Below are positions 33,216 to 42,874 of a stretch of DNA of 64,000 bases, one piece after another; the first letter of the stretch is position 1, and every line of letters begins with the position of its first letter. The DNA lies in NCBI RefSeq assembly GCF_030552895.1, contig NZ_CP130649.1:2666001-2730000 (forward strand). Direction: 5' to 3'. Under the pieces are notes generated by a model. That model worked only from the letters and a program-made list of their open reading frames with translations, did not search any database and was not told the origin of the DNA. The stretch comes from Tatumella ptyseos. GTDB lineage: Bacteria; Pseudomonadota; Gammaproteobacteria; Enterobacterales; Enterobacteriaceae. The position numbers and the translations under genes are program-made.

Positions 33216-33231
33216 CGTGAGATAGATCGCC
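33216..33231 (-). promoter_or_regulatory. Possible CRP site before bgl operon
   Basis: On the minus strand GGCGATCTATCTCACG resembles TGTGA-N6-TCACA with three mismatches. Catabolite control by CRP is normal for bgl operons. The match alone is weak. Confidence 0.35.
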
Positions 33232-33262
33232 AGAATCGCCTCTTTTAATTAAATACCTTGTC

Positions 33263-33805
33263 TTAGGGCAATAAAAAATCTGATCGCTGTAGCGCGTATA
33301 GGAGATGTTCAGCTAAAGGATGCTCCGCCGGAATATGAGGATGCTTGAAAGTGCGCTGTCGAGTCATATTCAATCGCTGCATTAAGCGCTCAGAGCGATG
33401 GTTATGCACAGAGGTAAATGCTACCACTTGCTGTAAGCTTAAGTTTTCAAAAGCGAATTGTAGCACTCGTTCGGCCGCTTCTGTCGCTAATCCCTGAGAC
33501 CAGCACGACGAAGAGAATCGCCAACCGATTTCGACACAAGGAGAAAAAGAGAATTTATTAGGTTGCTCATGAAGACCACAAAAGCCGATAAATTGGGCCG
33601 TCGATTTCAACTCAACGGCCCAGAATCCCCAGCCTTTACGCTGAATGATGAGTCGAAATTTTTTCGCCAGTTCATCACTTTGTGCAGCGCTCAATGGATT
33701 CATAAAAAAACGCATCACTTCCGGATCTTGATTCATTTCTTGAAAAGGGATCAAATCGGAGGTCTGCCACTGCCGTAATAGTAAACGTTCTGTTTCAAGC
33801 TGCAT
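33263..33805 (-). CDS. GNAT acetyltransferase, RimJ/RimL type
   Basis: A 180-residue N-acetyltransferase of the Acetyltransf_3 group, which uses acetyl-CoA to modify an amine on a protein or small molecule. The start LETERLLLRQWQTSDL is the group signature, GFCGLHE and VEIGWRF are the central strands, and W.QGLATEAAERVLQFAF is the CoA-binding motif A. The start at 33805 is preceded by AAGGGGG. A GTG two codons earlier is less likely. Relatives acetylate ribosomal proteins or tRNA-linked substrates. No target can be named. It is monocistronic. Confidence 0.82.
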   Translation of the reverse strand: MQLETERLLLRQWQTSDLIPFQEMNQDPEVMRFFMNPLSAAQSDELAKKFRLIIQRKGWGFWAVELKSTAQFIGFCGLHEQPNKFSFSPCVEIGWRFSSSCWSQGLATEAAERVLQFAFENLSLQQVVAFTSVHNHRSERLMQRLNMTRQRTFKHPHIPAEHPLAEHLLYALQRSDFLLP

Positions 33806-33901
33806 TAACACCCCCTTAATGTCGATCGTCTTCTAAGTTTAGAAAATGAATGATTTATGGGTTATTAATACCTCAAAATTCAGAAATTTCATACTAGTAG
33901 C

Positions 33902-34615
33902 TTAGCGTTTACGGTTGAAGTTCACCTCGAAGGTATACGCAATTTTGTTGAAAGTCCTTTGGGTGATCAATGATAGATTCAAAAAGCGCATTGAAATACG
34001 ATGACTAAATTCTGGATGCTCTGCTAAAGGCTCTTCGACAGGGTTGATGGAGATCACTTCAACATTGACCTTATACTCCCCATACTCACCAAGATTTAAG
34101 TCGGCTTTTTTAAAGACAGCCCCTTCTTTAAACGCTGAATTCGGCAGTCCGCGGCTATAAATGCCTATGCCACCTGTGGAAAAATTATCGACAAAAAAGC
34201 GGTGCAGTTCCACGTGGCCAGGCAGATGGATAGCAATCGAAAAGGCTTCTTTTAACGGTACCGGTACGCGTAAGTTAAGGCGACGCTGAATATAAGAAAA
34301 CGTGGGTACCAGCTCAGCTAACCACTGCTGCTGACCCTGCTGCTCGACTTCCATCACATTAGTGATGCTAAAAATAATTTTCGCTTCACTCCCTTCCGCC
34401 ACCAGCGTTATGGGCGACGGCGCACAGGAATTTGTAGAGTGCGGCAGTAGTCGGATACGACTCCCTTCCATCCTAACTAAGGTGAAGTTTTGCTTGTCAT
34501 CATCCAAAGCGGCTAAAACTAAAGCCTGTTGCTGCTTTTGAAATGTTCGCAATATTGATGCAAGTTCAAATCGGTCTTCACGTAATGAAGACGATTCAGA
34601 TTCAGCATTTGTCAT
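33902..34615 (-). CDS. PilZ-domain protein, YcgR-like flagellar brake
   Basis: A 237-residue cytoplasmic protein with an N-terminal YcgR-type domain (about 10-115) and a C-terminal PilZ domain (about 118-235). The c-di-GMP binding motif is complete: RRLNLR (RxxxR) and, about 33 residues later, NFSTGG ([D/N]xSxxG). In E. coli YcgR slows flagellar rotation when c-di-GMP is bound. The arrangement and length (244 in E. coli) support the same role here. The first ATG of the frame touches its own Shine-Dalgarno, so I start at 34615, eight bases after AAAGG. No flagellar gene is nearby. Confidence 0.85.
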   Translation of the reverse strand: MTNAESESSSLREDRFELASILRTFQKQQQALVLAALDDDKQNFTLVRMEGSRIRLLPHSTNSCAPSPITLVAEGSEAKIIFSITNVMEVEQQGQQQWLAELVPTFSYIQRRLNLRVPVPLKEAFSIAIHLPGHVELHRFFVDNFSTGGIGIYSRGLPNSAFKEGAVFKKADLNLGEYGEYKVNVEVISINPVEEPLAEHPEFSHRISMRFLNLSLITQRTFNKIAYTFEVNFNRKR

Positions 34616-34995
34616 AAATGGCATCCTTTAAGGCAAACATGCGATCTAATGAGATGTAATCAAGCACTACTCTCAGAAAGAGGTTAGCGATCAACCGATT
34701 AATTGTTCATTTTTTTAAATATTAGCATGGCTTAACCTCACAATCGACGAGTATCCCTTATCGTCAAAATACTCTTGTCTATTTATTCACCGCGTAGTAA
34801 AAAATTGATAATTAGTTCAATACCATAGATAAAAATTGTGATCTTAATCACGTTATAATTTTTTTATAGTGCCGCAAAGGCCCCTTTTTAAGGGTAAAAT
34901 CCTTGCCGACAAACAGGGTATTAATTTTTTACTGACTGTTACGATCTTGTGGGACTCAATTTTTCGCGTTTTACATCCTCGATGAGCAAATAATA
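34616..34995. other. Divergent region of ycgR-like and tsx genes
   Basis: About 380 bases, AT-rich, holding the promoters of the two divergent genes. The tsx-proximal half carries a CRP box (34837-34852) and good -10 hexamers. I see no RNA gene. Confidence 0.5.
34837..34870 (+). promoter_or_regulatory. CRP box and promoter elements of tsx
   Basis: TGTGATCTTAATCACG (34837-34852) matches the CRP consensus at nine of ten defined bases. A consensus TATAAT follows at 34854-34859 and TATAGT at 34865-34870. The first is too near the CRP site for ordinary class II activation, so the active -10 may be the second or one further down. In E. coli tsx is CRP-activated and CytR/DeoR-repressed. Confidence 0.6.
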
Positions 34996-35850
34996 ATGAA
35001 ATATAAATCACTGATAGCCGCCACAGCATTAGCCACGACCGTAGCAACCTCCGCTTGGGCAGATGATTCTTCTGAATACCTTTCAGATTGGTGGCACCAA
35101 AGTGTCAACGTTGTGGGAAGCTACCACACGAGGTTTGGCCCTCATCCTAATAACGATATCTACCTAGAATATGAGGCCTTTGCTCATAAAGATTGGTTCG
35201 ACTTTTATGGTTATATCGATGTTCCTAAATTTTTTGGCGTCGGGAACGCAAACGATGTCGGTATCTGGGATAAAGGCAAAGGTTCGCCACTCTTCATGGA
35301 AATCGAACCTCGCTTCTCCATTGATAAGTTAACTGATACTGATCTCAGTATCGGCCCGATCAAACAGTGGTATTTCGCCAACAACTATATCTATGATATG
35401 GGGCCTAACGATAAAAATCGCCAAAACACTTGGTACATGGGGTTAGGAACTGATATCGACACCGGCACGAAGCTCTCACTTTCGTTAAACGTCTATGCTA
35501 AGTACCAATGGGAAAACTATGGTGCGGATAATGAAGATAGCTGGGACGGCTATCGTTTTAAAGTGAAGTATATGTACCCGATCACAACGCTTTGGGGCGG
35601 TAATTTAGCCTATATTGGTTTTACCAACTTCGATTGGGGCTCTGATCTCGGTAATAACAGCACCGTACGGACCAAAAACTCTATCGCTTCTAGCCATATC
35701 TTAGCCCTGAGCTATGCGCATTGGCATTACTCTTTCGTCGCCCGTTACTTCCATAACGGCGGCCAATGGGAAGGCAGTGCTGATCTGGGCGGCTCGCGCA
35801 CCAACAATACTGGCTGGGGTTATTACCTTGTCGCGGGTTATAGTTTCTAA
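34996..35850 (+). CDS. tsx: Nucleoside-specific outer-membrane channel Tsx
   Basis: A 284-residue outer-membrane beta-barrel that lets nucleosides and deoxynucleosides diffuse in. A 22-residue signal peptide ends AWA. The mature protein begins [15 protein letters not shown] and follows E. coli Tsx closely ([75 protein letters not shown]), ending in a terminal Phe. It is monocistronic, with a CRP box upstream and a strong terminator behind. In E. coli it also serves as a phage and colicin receptor. Confidence 0.96.
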   Translation: MKYKSLIAATALATTVATSAWADDSSEYLSDWWHQSVNVVGSYHTRFGPHPNNDIYLEYEAFAHKDWFDFYGYIDVPKFFGVGNANDVGIWDKGKGSPLFMEIEPRFSIDKLTDTDLSIGPIKQWYFANNYIYDMGPNDKNRQNTWYMGLGTDIDTGTKLSLSLNVYAKYQWENYGADNEDSWDGYRFKVKYMYPITTLWGGNLAYIGFTNFDWGSDLGNNSTVRTKNSIASSHILALSYAHWHYSFVARYFHNGGQWEGSADLGGSRTNNTGWGYYLVAGYSF

Positions 35851-35870
35851 TTGCTAACCCCTTTCTTGAA

Positions 35871-35897
35871 AACCACCCTTCACGGGTGGTTTTTTTA
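35871..35897 (+). terminator. Terminator of tsx
   Basis: AACCACCC (35871-35878) pairs with GGGTGGTT (35884-35891) around a five-base loop and runs into seven to eight T residues. Confidence 0.92.
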
Positions 35898-36021
35898 TCA
35901 TCATTCTACAGAAATTACTGATCCTGCTGGTCAACTTACTTTATGCTGGATAAACATGGGAACTCATCCTAATTAAAAAAATAATTTTTACTGCAAACAG
36001 ACTGTGAATGGAAACCTGCTA

Positions 36022-37401
36022 ATGACTGTTGATTATGCTGTACCTCCGCCCTCCACCATCGCCGCCCGTATTGATGCATTACCTGCTTCGCGTCCGCTCT
36101 GGATCTTTATTAGCCTTTTAGCTCTCGGCGGTTTTTTTGAACTCTTTGACCTATTTGAAACCGGTTACATCAGTAGCGGGTTAGTCGCAGATCATATTTT
36201 TCATGTGGGCCAAGAGGGGCTTTTGGGGATCTCCGATCAGGCCGCTTTCGCCTCCGTGACCTTTCTGGGCTTATTCGTTGGCGCAAGTCTCCTCGCACCG
36301 TTCGCTGACCGATATGGCCGACGATTAACCTTTATGTTCGCACTCGGTTGGTATGGCTTTTTCTCGCTACTTATGGCATTTCAGCAAAGTAGCGAAGGAA
36401 TATTATTATGTCGTTTTTTAGTCGGGATTGGACTTGGCGTTGAGTTAGTGACCATCGACACTTATCTCGCGGAGTGGACCCCTGCTCGCCTAAGGAGTAA
36501 AGCCTTTGCTTTTGCTTTCTTTGTGCAATTTCTCTCAGTACCTGCCGTTGCACTCCTTTCATGGTGGCTAATTCCTCAACAATGGTTGGGTATGGCAGGA
36601 TGGCGATGGGTAATTATTATTGGCGCATTGTGCTCACTCATTGTTTGGCTGGTCAGACGACAACTTCCTGAATCACCCCGTTGGTTGATGGAAAAAAATC
36701 AAGTTCAAGCGGCTCATCGCATTATGATGGAGATGGAGAAACGCTGTGGTGCGCTAATTAATACTGAGCTACCGCTTCCCTCTTCTCAAAGTAAACCCAA
36801 AGGAAAGTTTCGCGATATTTGGTCAGCGAAATGGCGCAAACGCACATTTATGTTGATGGTGATGAATTTCTTTCAAGCTATTGGCTTTTTTGGCTTTGGT
36901 AACTGGCTACCGACTCTGCTATCCGGAAAAGGAGCGTCCCTATCACACAGCTTGGGCTACTCTTTTTTGATTACGCTAGCCTATCCCTTAGGGTCACTGC
37001 TTTGTTCACTTTATGCCGATAAATTTGAAAATAAGTGGCAGATTGTTGCGGCATCATTGATGACGGTAATTTGTGGAACAGGCTTCGCCTTAACCCACCA
37101 GTCTTGGCTGATGATCGTTTGTGGTTTTCTGATCACCTATTCTAATGCTTGGTTAACCTACAGCTACCATGCGTATCAAACAGAGATCTTTCCAACAGCC
37201 ATCCGCGCTCGCGCGGTCGGTTTTTGCTACTCCTTCAGCCGCCTTTCCACCGCCCTCAGTAGCCTACTAATTGGAGTTATTTTGACCTCAGCTGGTAGTA
37301 GCGCCGTGGTATTATTTATCGTCTTTAGTATGTTAATGGTCGTACTATCAGTTTCAATTTACGGCCCAACCACCCGCGGGAAAGACTTGGAAGATATTTA
37401 A
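36022..37401 (+). CDS. MFS transporter, sugar-porter/organic-ion type
   Basis: A 12-helix major facilitator protein of about 459 residues. It has the motif A sequence FADRYGRRLTFMF after helix 2, FLVGIGLGVELVTIDTYLAEW in helix 4-5 and LPESPRWLMEKN (PESPRWL, typical of sugar porter and related organic-ion families) after helix 6. The frame can also start with GTG at 36004. Neither start has a strong Shine-Dalgarno. It is flanked by terminators, so it is monocistronic. The substrate is not evident. Sugars, nicotinate-like acids or aromatic acids are all handled by relatives. Confidence 0.82.
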   Translation: MTVDYAVPPPSTIAARIDALPASRPLWIFISLLALGGFFELFDLFETGYISSGLVADHIFHVGQEGLLGISDQAAFASVTFLGLFVGASLLAPFADRYGRRLTFMFALGWYGFFSLLMAFQQSSEGILLCRFLVGIGLGVELVTIDTYLAEWTPARLRSKAFAFAFFVQFLSVPAVALLSWWLIPQQWLGMAGWRWVIIIGALCSLIVWLVRRQLPESPRWLMEKNQVQAAHRIMMEMEKRCGALINTELPLPSSQSKPKGKFRDIWSAKWRKRTFMLMVMNFFQAIGFFGFGNWLPTLLSGKGASLSHSLGYSFLITLAYPLGSLLCSLYADKFENKWQIVAASLMTVICGTGFALTHQSWLMIVCGFLITYSNAWLTYSYHAYQTEIFPTAIRARAVGFCYSFSRLSTALSSLLIGVILTSAGSSAVVLFIVFSMLMVVLSVSIYGPTTRGKDLEDI

Positions 37402-37438
37402 AAAAAAACGCGGTAACCCTCAGGATTACCGCGTTTTT
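37401..37438. terminator. Bidirectional terminator, MFS and GADH operon
   Basis: A 10-bp stem AACGCGGTAA/TTACCGCGTT (37407-37416 with 37426-37435) is flanked by an A-run on the left and T residues on the right, suiting both the MFS gene and the converging dehydrogenase operon. Confidence 0.9.
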
Positions 37439-37453
37439 ATGATTGAAAAACGA

Positions 37454-38770
37454 TTATTGGCGTTTTTCTAGGATTTCAATGCTATGACTTCCCTGCTGAC
37501 CCTTTACATCATCTTGTTTACGGATCTTCGCTACATCACTGGCGGATACTGTTGATGATTGCGTATTCCCCCAACTAGTGCGTACAAAGTTAACTAAGTC
37601 AGCAACCTGCTGATCGTTCATCCGCCAACCAAAAGCAGGCATAGTGATCGTGGAAGGTGCCCCTGCAACTGCCGGTAAGCGTGCACCCGTTAAGATGATA
37701 TGAATCAGCGAAGTAGGGTCGTCAGCTAAGATAACTGGATTACCCTTCAGTTGTGGGAAGAAGCGTTTGTAGCCAGTCCCATCAGTCTTATGGCAAGCCG
37801 CACAGCTATCAACATATTCACTGGCTCCCGGTTGCTGATCATTACCTTTCCACAGCGCCTTCGCGACAGTATCGTCTGCAGTAAAGGGTTTTTGATTAGG
37901 ATTTTGCGGAGCCAAGGTTTTCAAATAGCGCGCAATAGCCGTGATATCCGCATCAGTCAGATATTGAAGACTATGCTCGACAACATCGGTCATCCCCCCA
38001 AAGACAGCAGTTTGGTCATTACGACCATAACGGAGGAATTGCTCAAGATCTTGCTGACTCCAGCGCCCCAGCCCGTCACGATTATCACCACGCAAGTTAC
38101 TAGCTGTCCATCCATCAATCGGTGAGCTGCTACCAGCAAGATACGTAGTGTTATCTTGTCCATTAAGCACTTTCTCTTGCATGGTGATGCTACGTGGTGT
38201 GTGGCAAGCACCGCAGTGCGCTAAGCCTTCAACCAAATAACGACCACGATTAATACTTGCGTCATCCTGAGAGGTTGGCTCAAAAGCTTTCACTTCCGGT
38301 GCAAACATCTTGCGCCAAATCGCAAGCGGCCAACGCATCGACAGCGGCCACGGGATATCGGTCGCTTTATTCGCTTGATCGACGGCCGGAACGCCCTGCA
38401 TGAAGTAAGCATACAGCGCATGCATATCTTCATCGCTCACCACTGCATAGGAAGGATAAGGCATAGCCGGATAAAGTGTATCACCGGTTTTAGCTATCCC
38501 TTGACGGACAGCCTTCTGGAAGTCGTCATAGCTGTAATCACCAATCCCCGTCTGCTTGTCTGGCGTGATATTCGTACTGTAAATCGTACCAATCGGCGTT
38601 GCCATCGCCAGTCCACCGGCAAAAGGTTTCCCCCCTTTCGCAGTATGACAAGCAACACAGTCACCGGCTCGCGCTAAGTACTCACCTCGTTTCACCAGCT
38701 CAGCCGAGCTTTCGGCTAACGCACTAAAAGAAACGAACGCTAACACTAGTGTTAAAAAAGTCTTTTTCAT
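37454..38770 (-). CDS. Gluconate 2-dehydrogenase, triheme cytochrome c subunit
   Basis: A 438-residue periplasmic cytochrome that passes electrons from the dehydrogenase flavin to ubiquinone. A 19-residue signal peptide (MKKTFLTLVLAFVSFSALA) is followed by three CxxCH haem sites: CVACH (Cys38/Cys41), CGACH and CAACH near 330. The long frame begins 18 codons earlier inside the large-subunit gene, but GGAGAGGCGA before the ATG at 38770 and the signal peptide fix the start. It is the last gene of the gamma-large-cytochrome operon. Homologues also serve 2-ketogluconate, sorbitol and alcohol dehydrogenases, so the name rests on the whole operon. Confidence 0.92.
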   Translation of the reverse strand: MKKTFLTLVLAFVSFSALAESSAELVKRGEYLARAGDCVACHTAKGGKPFAGGLAMATPIGTIYSTNITPDKQTGIGDYSYDDFQKAVRQGIAKTGDTLYPAMPYPSYAVVSDEDMHALYAYFMQGVPAVDQANKATDIPWPLSMRWPLAIWRKMFAPEVKAFEPTSQDDASINRGRYLVEGLAHCGACHTPRSITMQEKVLNGQDNTTYLAGSSSPIDGWTASNLRGDNRDGLGRWSQQDLEQFLRYGRNDQTAVFGGMTDVVEHSLQYLTDADITAIARYLKTLAPQNPNQKPFTADDTVAKALWKGNDQQPGASEYVDSCAACHKTDGTGYKRFFPQLKGNPVILADDPTSLIHIILTGARLPAVAGAPSTITMPAFGWRMNDQQVADLVNFVRTSWGNTQSSTVSASDVAKIRKQDDVKGQQGSHSIEILEKRQ

Positions 38771-38780
38771 TCGCCTCTCC

Positions 38781-40565
38781 TTATGCCTGAACCAGTGGGC
38801 CTGGGTTCTTGAGATAGACCTCACGAATGGTTTTCGCGGACCAATAGGTCAGGGCGGCAACCAATCCAGTTGGGTTATAACCAAGTCCTTGTGGGAACGC
38901 TGAGGCGCCCGGGACGAAGACGTTATGCACGTCCCAGCTTTGCAGGTAACGGTTAATGGCACTGGTCGAGGGATTTTCACCCATGATAGCGCCACCATTC
39001 ATATGGGTTGTCTGATAGGAGGTGGTATCGAAATGCGCACCCTCTTTTTTCGCTGCCCCTAAGATCGCTTTCGGGTTCATGGCTTCGGCAATTTTATGCA
39101 TCTTTGACACCATAAACTGGGCCATTTTGATATCGTTCTCTTGCCAATCAAATGTCATGCGAAGCAGCGGCTGCCCATGGATATCTTTGTAGTTAGGGTC
39201 GAGGTCTAAATAGTTATTGCGGTATGACTGGTGGGCTCCATGGGCATCCATTGAGACATGGTGAGTGTAAGTATCCGCGACAGCGGCTTTCCACTCGCTT
39301 CCCCATGCTGGTGTACCCGCTGGCACGGGAAGCCCAGAAATCGGTTTCACGCCAGCTTGGTTTACCCAGAAAGGCGATCCACCAACAAAGCCGTGCGGCC
39401 CATGGTCGAAGTTATCAGCATTGAAGTCATCAATAGCGACCCCTGCACCACCAGCTCCGATGAACGGATTGGTCGTTGTGTTCTTATCGAACAAGGCTTT
39501 AAGGGTCGACATGTTTTGATAAGCAAAGTTACGACCAACCACCCCTTCATTAGTGATCGGGTTGTAGGGCTTACCAATACCGGACAATAACATCAAGTGA
39601 ACGTTGTGGAATTGGAATGCAGAAAGAATCACTAAATCAGCAGGTTGGATCTGTTCACGACCTTGTGCATCGACATAAGTGACACCTGTTGCGCGCTTTT
39701 TATCGTCGGTCAGGTTAACTTTCAGGACATAGGAGTCGTTACGCAGCTCAAATTTAGGCTCTTGGCGAAGCGCAGGTAAAATATTGACGTTAGGCGAAGC
39801 TTTAGAGTACATGTAACAGGCATAACCACTGCAATAACCGCAGAAGTTACAAGGTCCCATTTGCGCACCGTAAGTATTGGTGTAAGGCCCAGAAGTGTTT
39901 GCTGAAGGCATGTCATACGGATGATAACCAACCGCTTCGGCAGCTTTATAAAATAGCTGTGCCGAATAAGTTCTTTTCTGGGCGGGCAATGGGAAATCTT
40001 GCGAGCGATCCCCCGCAAAAGGGTTGCCCCCTTTATCTTTCCCCACAACGTTACCTTTAATCGACCAAGCGGTACCTGAAGTGCCAAATACTTTTTCTGA
40101 TTGATCAAAGAAGGGTTCTAGTTCGTCGTAAGTCACACCAAAATCTTGGATCGTCATCCCTTCAGGGATAAAGTTTTTACCATAGCGTTCTTCGTAATGG
40201 CTACGCAGGCGTAATTCCGCTGGATCGACCCGAAAATGAACGCCCGACCAGTGCAATCCTGCGCCACCCGTTCCCGTACCGGGTAAGAACGCGGCTAGCT
40301 GACGATAAGGCACAGCAGTTTGCGAAGGATTGTGACGAATAGTGACGGTGCTTTTCGATAGGTCTTGGAAAAGTTTTTTACGAACGTTATAAGTCAATTC
40401 GTCTATCGATTGTGGGTAAGCGCCATCGGGATAGGTATCACGATGTGGACCACGCTCCAGTGCGACCACGTTTAGGCCCGCTTCGGTTAATTCTTTAGCC
40501 ATAATCGCTCCCGCCCAACCGAAGCCGACGATTACCGCATCTACTTTTTTCTGTTCATTAGCCAT
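38781..40565 (-). CDS. Gluconate 2-dehydrogenase flavoprotein, large subunit
   Basis: A 594-residue GMC-family FAD enzyme that oxidises D-gluconate to 2-keto-D-gluconate in the periplasm. The N-terminus has the FAD-binding VIVGFGWAGAIMAKELTEAG (11-30), GTGTGGAGLHWSGVHFR lies near 97-113, and four cysteines in C-x2-C-x2-C-x4-C spacing (239, 242, 245, 250) probably hold the 3Fe-4S cluster reported in this family. The C-terminus has the GMC motif FVPGASAFPQGLGYNPTGLVAAL. No signal peptide: it is exported folded with the Tat-signal gamma subunit. Two bases separate it from the gamma gene. Related enzymes oxidise 2-ketogluconate, fructose or sorbitol. Confidence 0.92.
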   Translation of the reverse strand: MANEQKKVDAVIVGFGWAGAIMAKELTEAGLNVVALERGPHRDTYPDGAYPQSIDELTYNVRKKLFQDLSKSTVTIRHNPSQTAVPYRQLAAFLPGTGTGGAGLHWSGVHFRVDPAELRLRSHYEERYGKNFIPEGMTIQDFGVTYDELEPFFDQSEKVFGTSGTAWSIKGNVVGKDKGGNPFAGDRSQDFPLPAQKRTYSAQLFYKAAEAVGYHPYDMPSANTSGPYTNTYGAQMGPCNFCGYCSGYACYMYSKASPNVNILPALRQEPKFELRNDSYVLKVNLTDDKKRATGVTYVDAQGREQIQPADLVILSAFQFHNVHLMLLSGIGKPYNPITNEGVVGRNFAYQNMSTLKALFDKNTTTNPFIGAGGAGVAIDDFNADNFDHGPHGFVGGSPFWVNQAGVKPISGLPVPAGTPAWGSEWKAAVADTYTHHVSMDAHGAHQSYRNNYLDLDPNYKDIHGQPLLRMTFDWQENDIKMAQFMVSKMHKIAEAMNPKAILGAAKKEGAHFDTTSYQTTHMNGGAIMGENPSTSAINRYLQSWDVHNVFVPGASAFPQGLGYNPTGLVAALTYWSAKTIREVYLKNPGPLVQA

Positions 40566-40567
40566 AA

Positions 40568-41302
40568 TTAACTTCTCTCACCCCGAATCGATACTGGTGG
40601 TAATGGATAGCGTTCACCGCGCTCCACCCAATCCATAAAGTCTGCACGCGCGCCTGGGAAATTAATTAATTTCCATCCCACCAATCCTTGGTTTCCACCA
40701 TGAATAGGGTCGCTAAAGAAGCCTTCGCGGGTATTTTGCAGTAGGAATGAGAAGAAGGTTTTTGACGGCAGCTGTTGAAAGTTCACGTTGCCGCTTTCTA
40801 AGGCTTTAAGAAATTCAATTTGTTGCGCTGCGCTGAGATCCGCAAAAATCTTACCGTATTGCTGCTGGCTTTGATGATTCGCCTCGGCAATCCCCAGTCG
40901 ATAAATTTGCTGCGGGACTAAAGGCAGCTGATAGCCAAACTCTTTATCCACATCGGGAGTGAAGGGCCCCTGCATGTACCAGTTTGAGCCAGTAGCATAG
41001 GGGGTATTCATTTGGCGATCGATATACTCGGGAACACCGGCTTCCAAAGCACCTGGGCCACGCTCATCTTTCGGGATCAGTTGCGTTACCGCAGCCGTAA
41101 TAAATGCGAACTCTTCAGCTGTAAACCAAGAGGGCTGGTAATCCCTTGCCTGTGAGTGGGCTGAGCCAGTGTTATCTGCGGCTAAGACACTTCGACTTTC
41201 TAGTGCCCCTATTCCTGCTGTTCCGACAGCCATGGCTGGCGCGATAGCGATAGTTCTCAGCAGAAAATCACGGCGAGACTGGCCGTTTTTTTGTTCTGAC
41301 AT
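40568..41302 (-). CDS. Gluconate 2-dehydrogenase, Tat-signal gamma subunit
   Basis: A 244-residue small subunit. The N-terminus carries a twin-arginine signal (SRRDFLLRT, Arg10-Arg11) with a hydrophobic stretch and cleavage near VLAAD, through which the dehydrogenase complex crosses the membrane folded. The rest matches the gluconate 2-dehydrogenase subunit 3 family: [39 protein letters not shown] and a C-terminal [21 protein letters not shown]. It is the first gene of the operon, 95 bases downstream of the GntR-type operator. Confidence 0.92.
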   Translation of the reverse strand: MSEQKNGQSRRDFLLRTIAIAPAMAVGTAGIGALESRSVLAADNTGSAHSQARDYQPSWFTAEEFAFITAAVTQLIPKDERGPGALEAGVPEYIDRQMNTPYATGSNWYMQGPFTPDVDKEFGYQLPLVPQQIYRLGIAEANHQSQQQYGKIFADLSAAQQIEFLKALESGNVNFQQLPSKTFFSFLLQNTREGFFSDPIHGGNQGLVGWKLINFPGARADFMDWVERGERYPLPPVSIRGERS

Positions 41303-41395
41303 GACATTGCCTTAATACTGCAAATAATGCAGCATGAAAAATTGGAAGATAGCGTGACGGTCTTGTTCGGTAACACTGTCAAATTTTTATAAGGT

Positions 41396-41409
41396 GGTTA
41401 CCGGTAACA
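41396..41409 (-). promoter_or_regulatory. GntR-type operator before gluconate dehydrogenase
   Basis: GGTTACCGGTAACA contains the perfect 12-bp palindrome GTTACCGGTAAC and differs by one base from the core of the E. coli gluconate repressor (GntR/IdnR) site, TGTTACCGGTAACA. It sits 94 bases before the first gene of the operon and 168 bases before the divergent sbmA start. Additional GTAAC half-sites lie close by. Repression relieved by gluconate would fit. Confidence 0.7.
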
Positions 41410-41577
41410 ATTAAATTGTAACACAGTTAAGTAACATCAAAAATCATATCTACTTATTTTTTGTGACTAGATTTAACATCTTGTCATCAGAATATGTTTT
41501 TAAATCGCCAGTAAGTTCTTTCTCCAGTCGGTTAAACTAGTATAGTCGTCGTAGGAGTAAATTTTCAGGGAGTTATC

Positions 41578-42816
41578 ATGTTTAAGTGTTATTTCCCACG
41601 TCCACTGCTCTTTTTCATTAGTGCAGCCATTTGGAGTTTGGTCGTGGTCCTATTTTGGTTCGGTGTCGCCGCACAGCTGCCAACCCATTTCCCGTCACTC
41701 GCCAAGGGATTTCTTTCACCATTGCCGACAACTGTCGCGCGGTTCTGGCAACTCAGTTACCTCTGGTTCTATCTCTATTTCTGGGCAGCTGTCGCCCTTT
41801 TTGCCGTGGTATGGCGTTTGATTGATAACCATCCTTGGCAACGTTGGTCCGTTTGGGGATTGGCTCTCATCATTTTTTCAACGTGGTTTAGTGTGCAAGT
41901 TGGGGTGGCGATCAATGCCTGGTATGCTCCCTTTGGCGACCTTATCCAAAAAGCCCTTGGTAAAGCTGGGTCGGTAAAAATTGAAGATTTTTATCAGCAA
42001 ATCTATGCGTTTCTTGGTATTGCTTTAGTCGCCGTAGTAGTCGGTGTATTGAATAACTTCTTTGTCAGCCATTGGGTGTTTCGTTGGCGTACCGCGATGA
42101 ATAACTTCTTTATGGCGAATTGGGGTAAATTGCGGCATGTTGAAGGTGCCTCCCAGCGGGTGCAAGAAGATACGATGCGTTTTGCTGATACCTTAGAGAG
42201 CTGGGGCGTGAGCTTATTGCAAGCAATTATGACGTTGATCGCATTTCTACCCATCTTGGCACAACTCTCCGTACACGTTAAATCGGTGCCGATTATCGGC
42301 GATATTCCCTATGCTCTGGTTATTATTGCCATTGTGTGGTCGCTGTTTGGGACAGCTTTGCTAGCGGTAGTTGGCATAAAACTTCCGGGACTCTCCTTCA
42401 AAAATCAACGAGTAGAAGCGGCCTATCGTAAAGAGTTAGTGTATGGTGAAGATGACGCAAGTCGGGCAACGCCACCGACGGTGAAAGCGCTTTATAATCA
42501 GGTGCGCTATAACTACTTTCGTCTCTACTTCCATTATCTCTATTTCAATATTACCCGTATTCTCTATCTGCAAGTCGATAATATTTTTGGCTTATTCGTT
42601 CTCTTCCCCGCGATTGTTGCCGGGACGATCACCTTAGGATTAATGAATCAAATCTCTAACGTGTTTGATCAAGTGCGATCATCGTTCCAATATTTGATCA
42701 ATTCGTGGTCCACGTTAGTTGAATTGATGTCAATCTATAAGCGTCTTCATAGTTTTGAGATGATCCTCAAGGATAAGTCTCATCGTGACATCATCACTGA
42801 TGCCTCAGACTCGTGA
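41578..42816 (+). CDS. sbmA: Peptide antibiotic transporter SbmA
   Basis: A 412-residue inner-membrane protein of the SbmA/BacA family, which imports microcins, bleomycin, proline-rich peptides and related compounds by proton motive force. It resembles the membrane part of an ABC exporter but has no ATPase domain. Eight hydrophobic segments and the conserved [37 protein letters not shown] stretch (spanning about 180-215) are clear, along with [25 protein letters not shown]. Length matches E. coli SbmA (406). It is divergent from the gluconate dehydrogenase operon and followed by a terminator. Confidence 0.95.
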   Translation: MFKCYFPRPLLFFISAAIWSLVVVLFWFGVAAQLPTHFPSLAKGFLSPLPTTVARFWQLSYLWFYLYFWAAVALFAVVWRLIDNHPWQRWSVWGLALIIFSTWFSVQVGVAINAWYAPFGDLIQKALGKAGSVKIEDFYQQIYAFLGIALVAVVVGVLNNFFVSHWVFRWRTAMNNFFMANWGKLRHVEGASQRVQEDTMRFADTLESWGVSLLQAIMTLIAFLPILAQLSVHVKSVPIIGDIPYALVIIAIVWSLFGTALLAVVGIKLPGLSFKNQRVEAAYRKELVYGEDDASRATPPTVKALYNQVRYNYFRLYFHYLYFNITRILYLQVDNIFGLFVLFPAIVAGTITLGLMNQISNVFDQVRSSFQYLINSWSTLVELMSIYKRLHSFEMILKDKSHRDIITDASDS

Positions 42817-42826
42817 ATGATAAAGG

Positions 42827-42851
42827 AAAGGTGAGATACCTCACCTTTTTT
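42827..42851 (+). terminator. Terminator of sbmA
   Basis: A 9-bp stem AAAGGTGAG/CTCACCTTT with the tetraloop ATAC runs into a T-rich tail. Confidence 0.9.
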
Positions 42852-42874
42852 ATCCCCTAATGAGGAAGAAGATA

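Noticed and set aside
39722..40108. Long shadow frames inside the gluconate dehydrogenase large-subunit gene
   Set aside because: They are in alternative frames of a gene with full-length family similarity.
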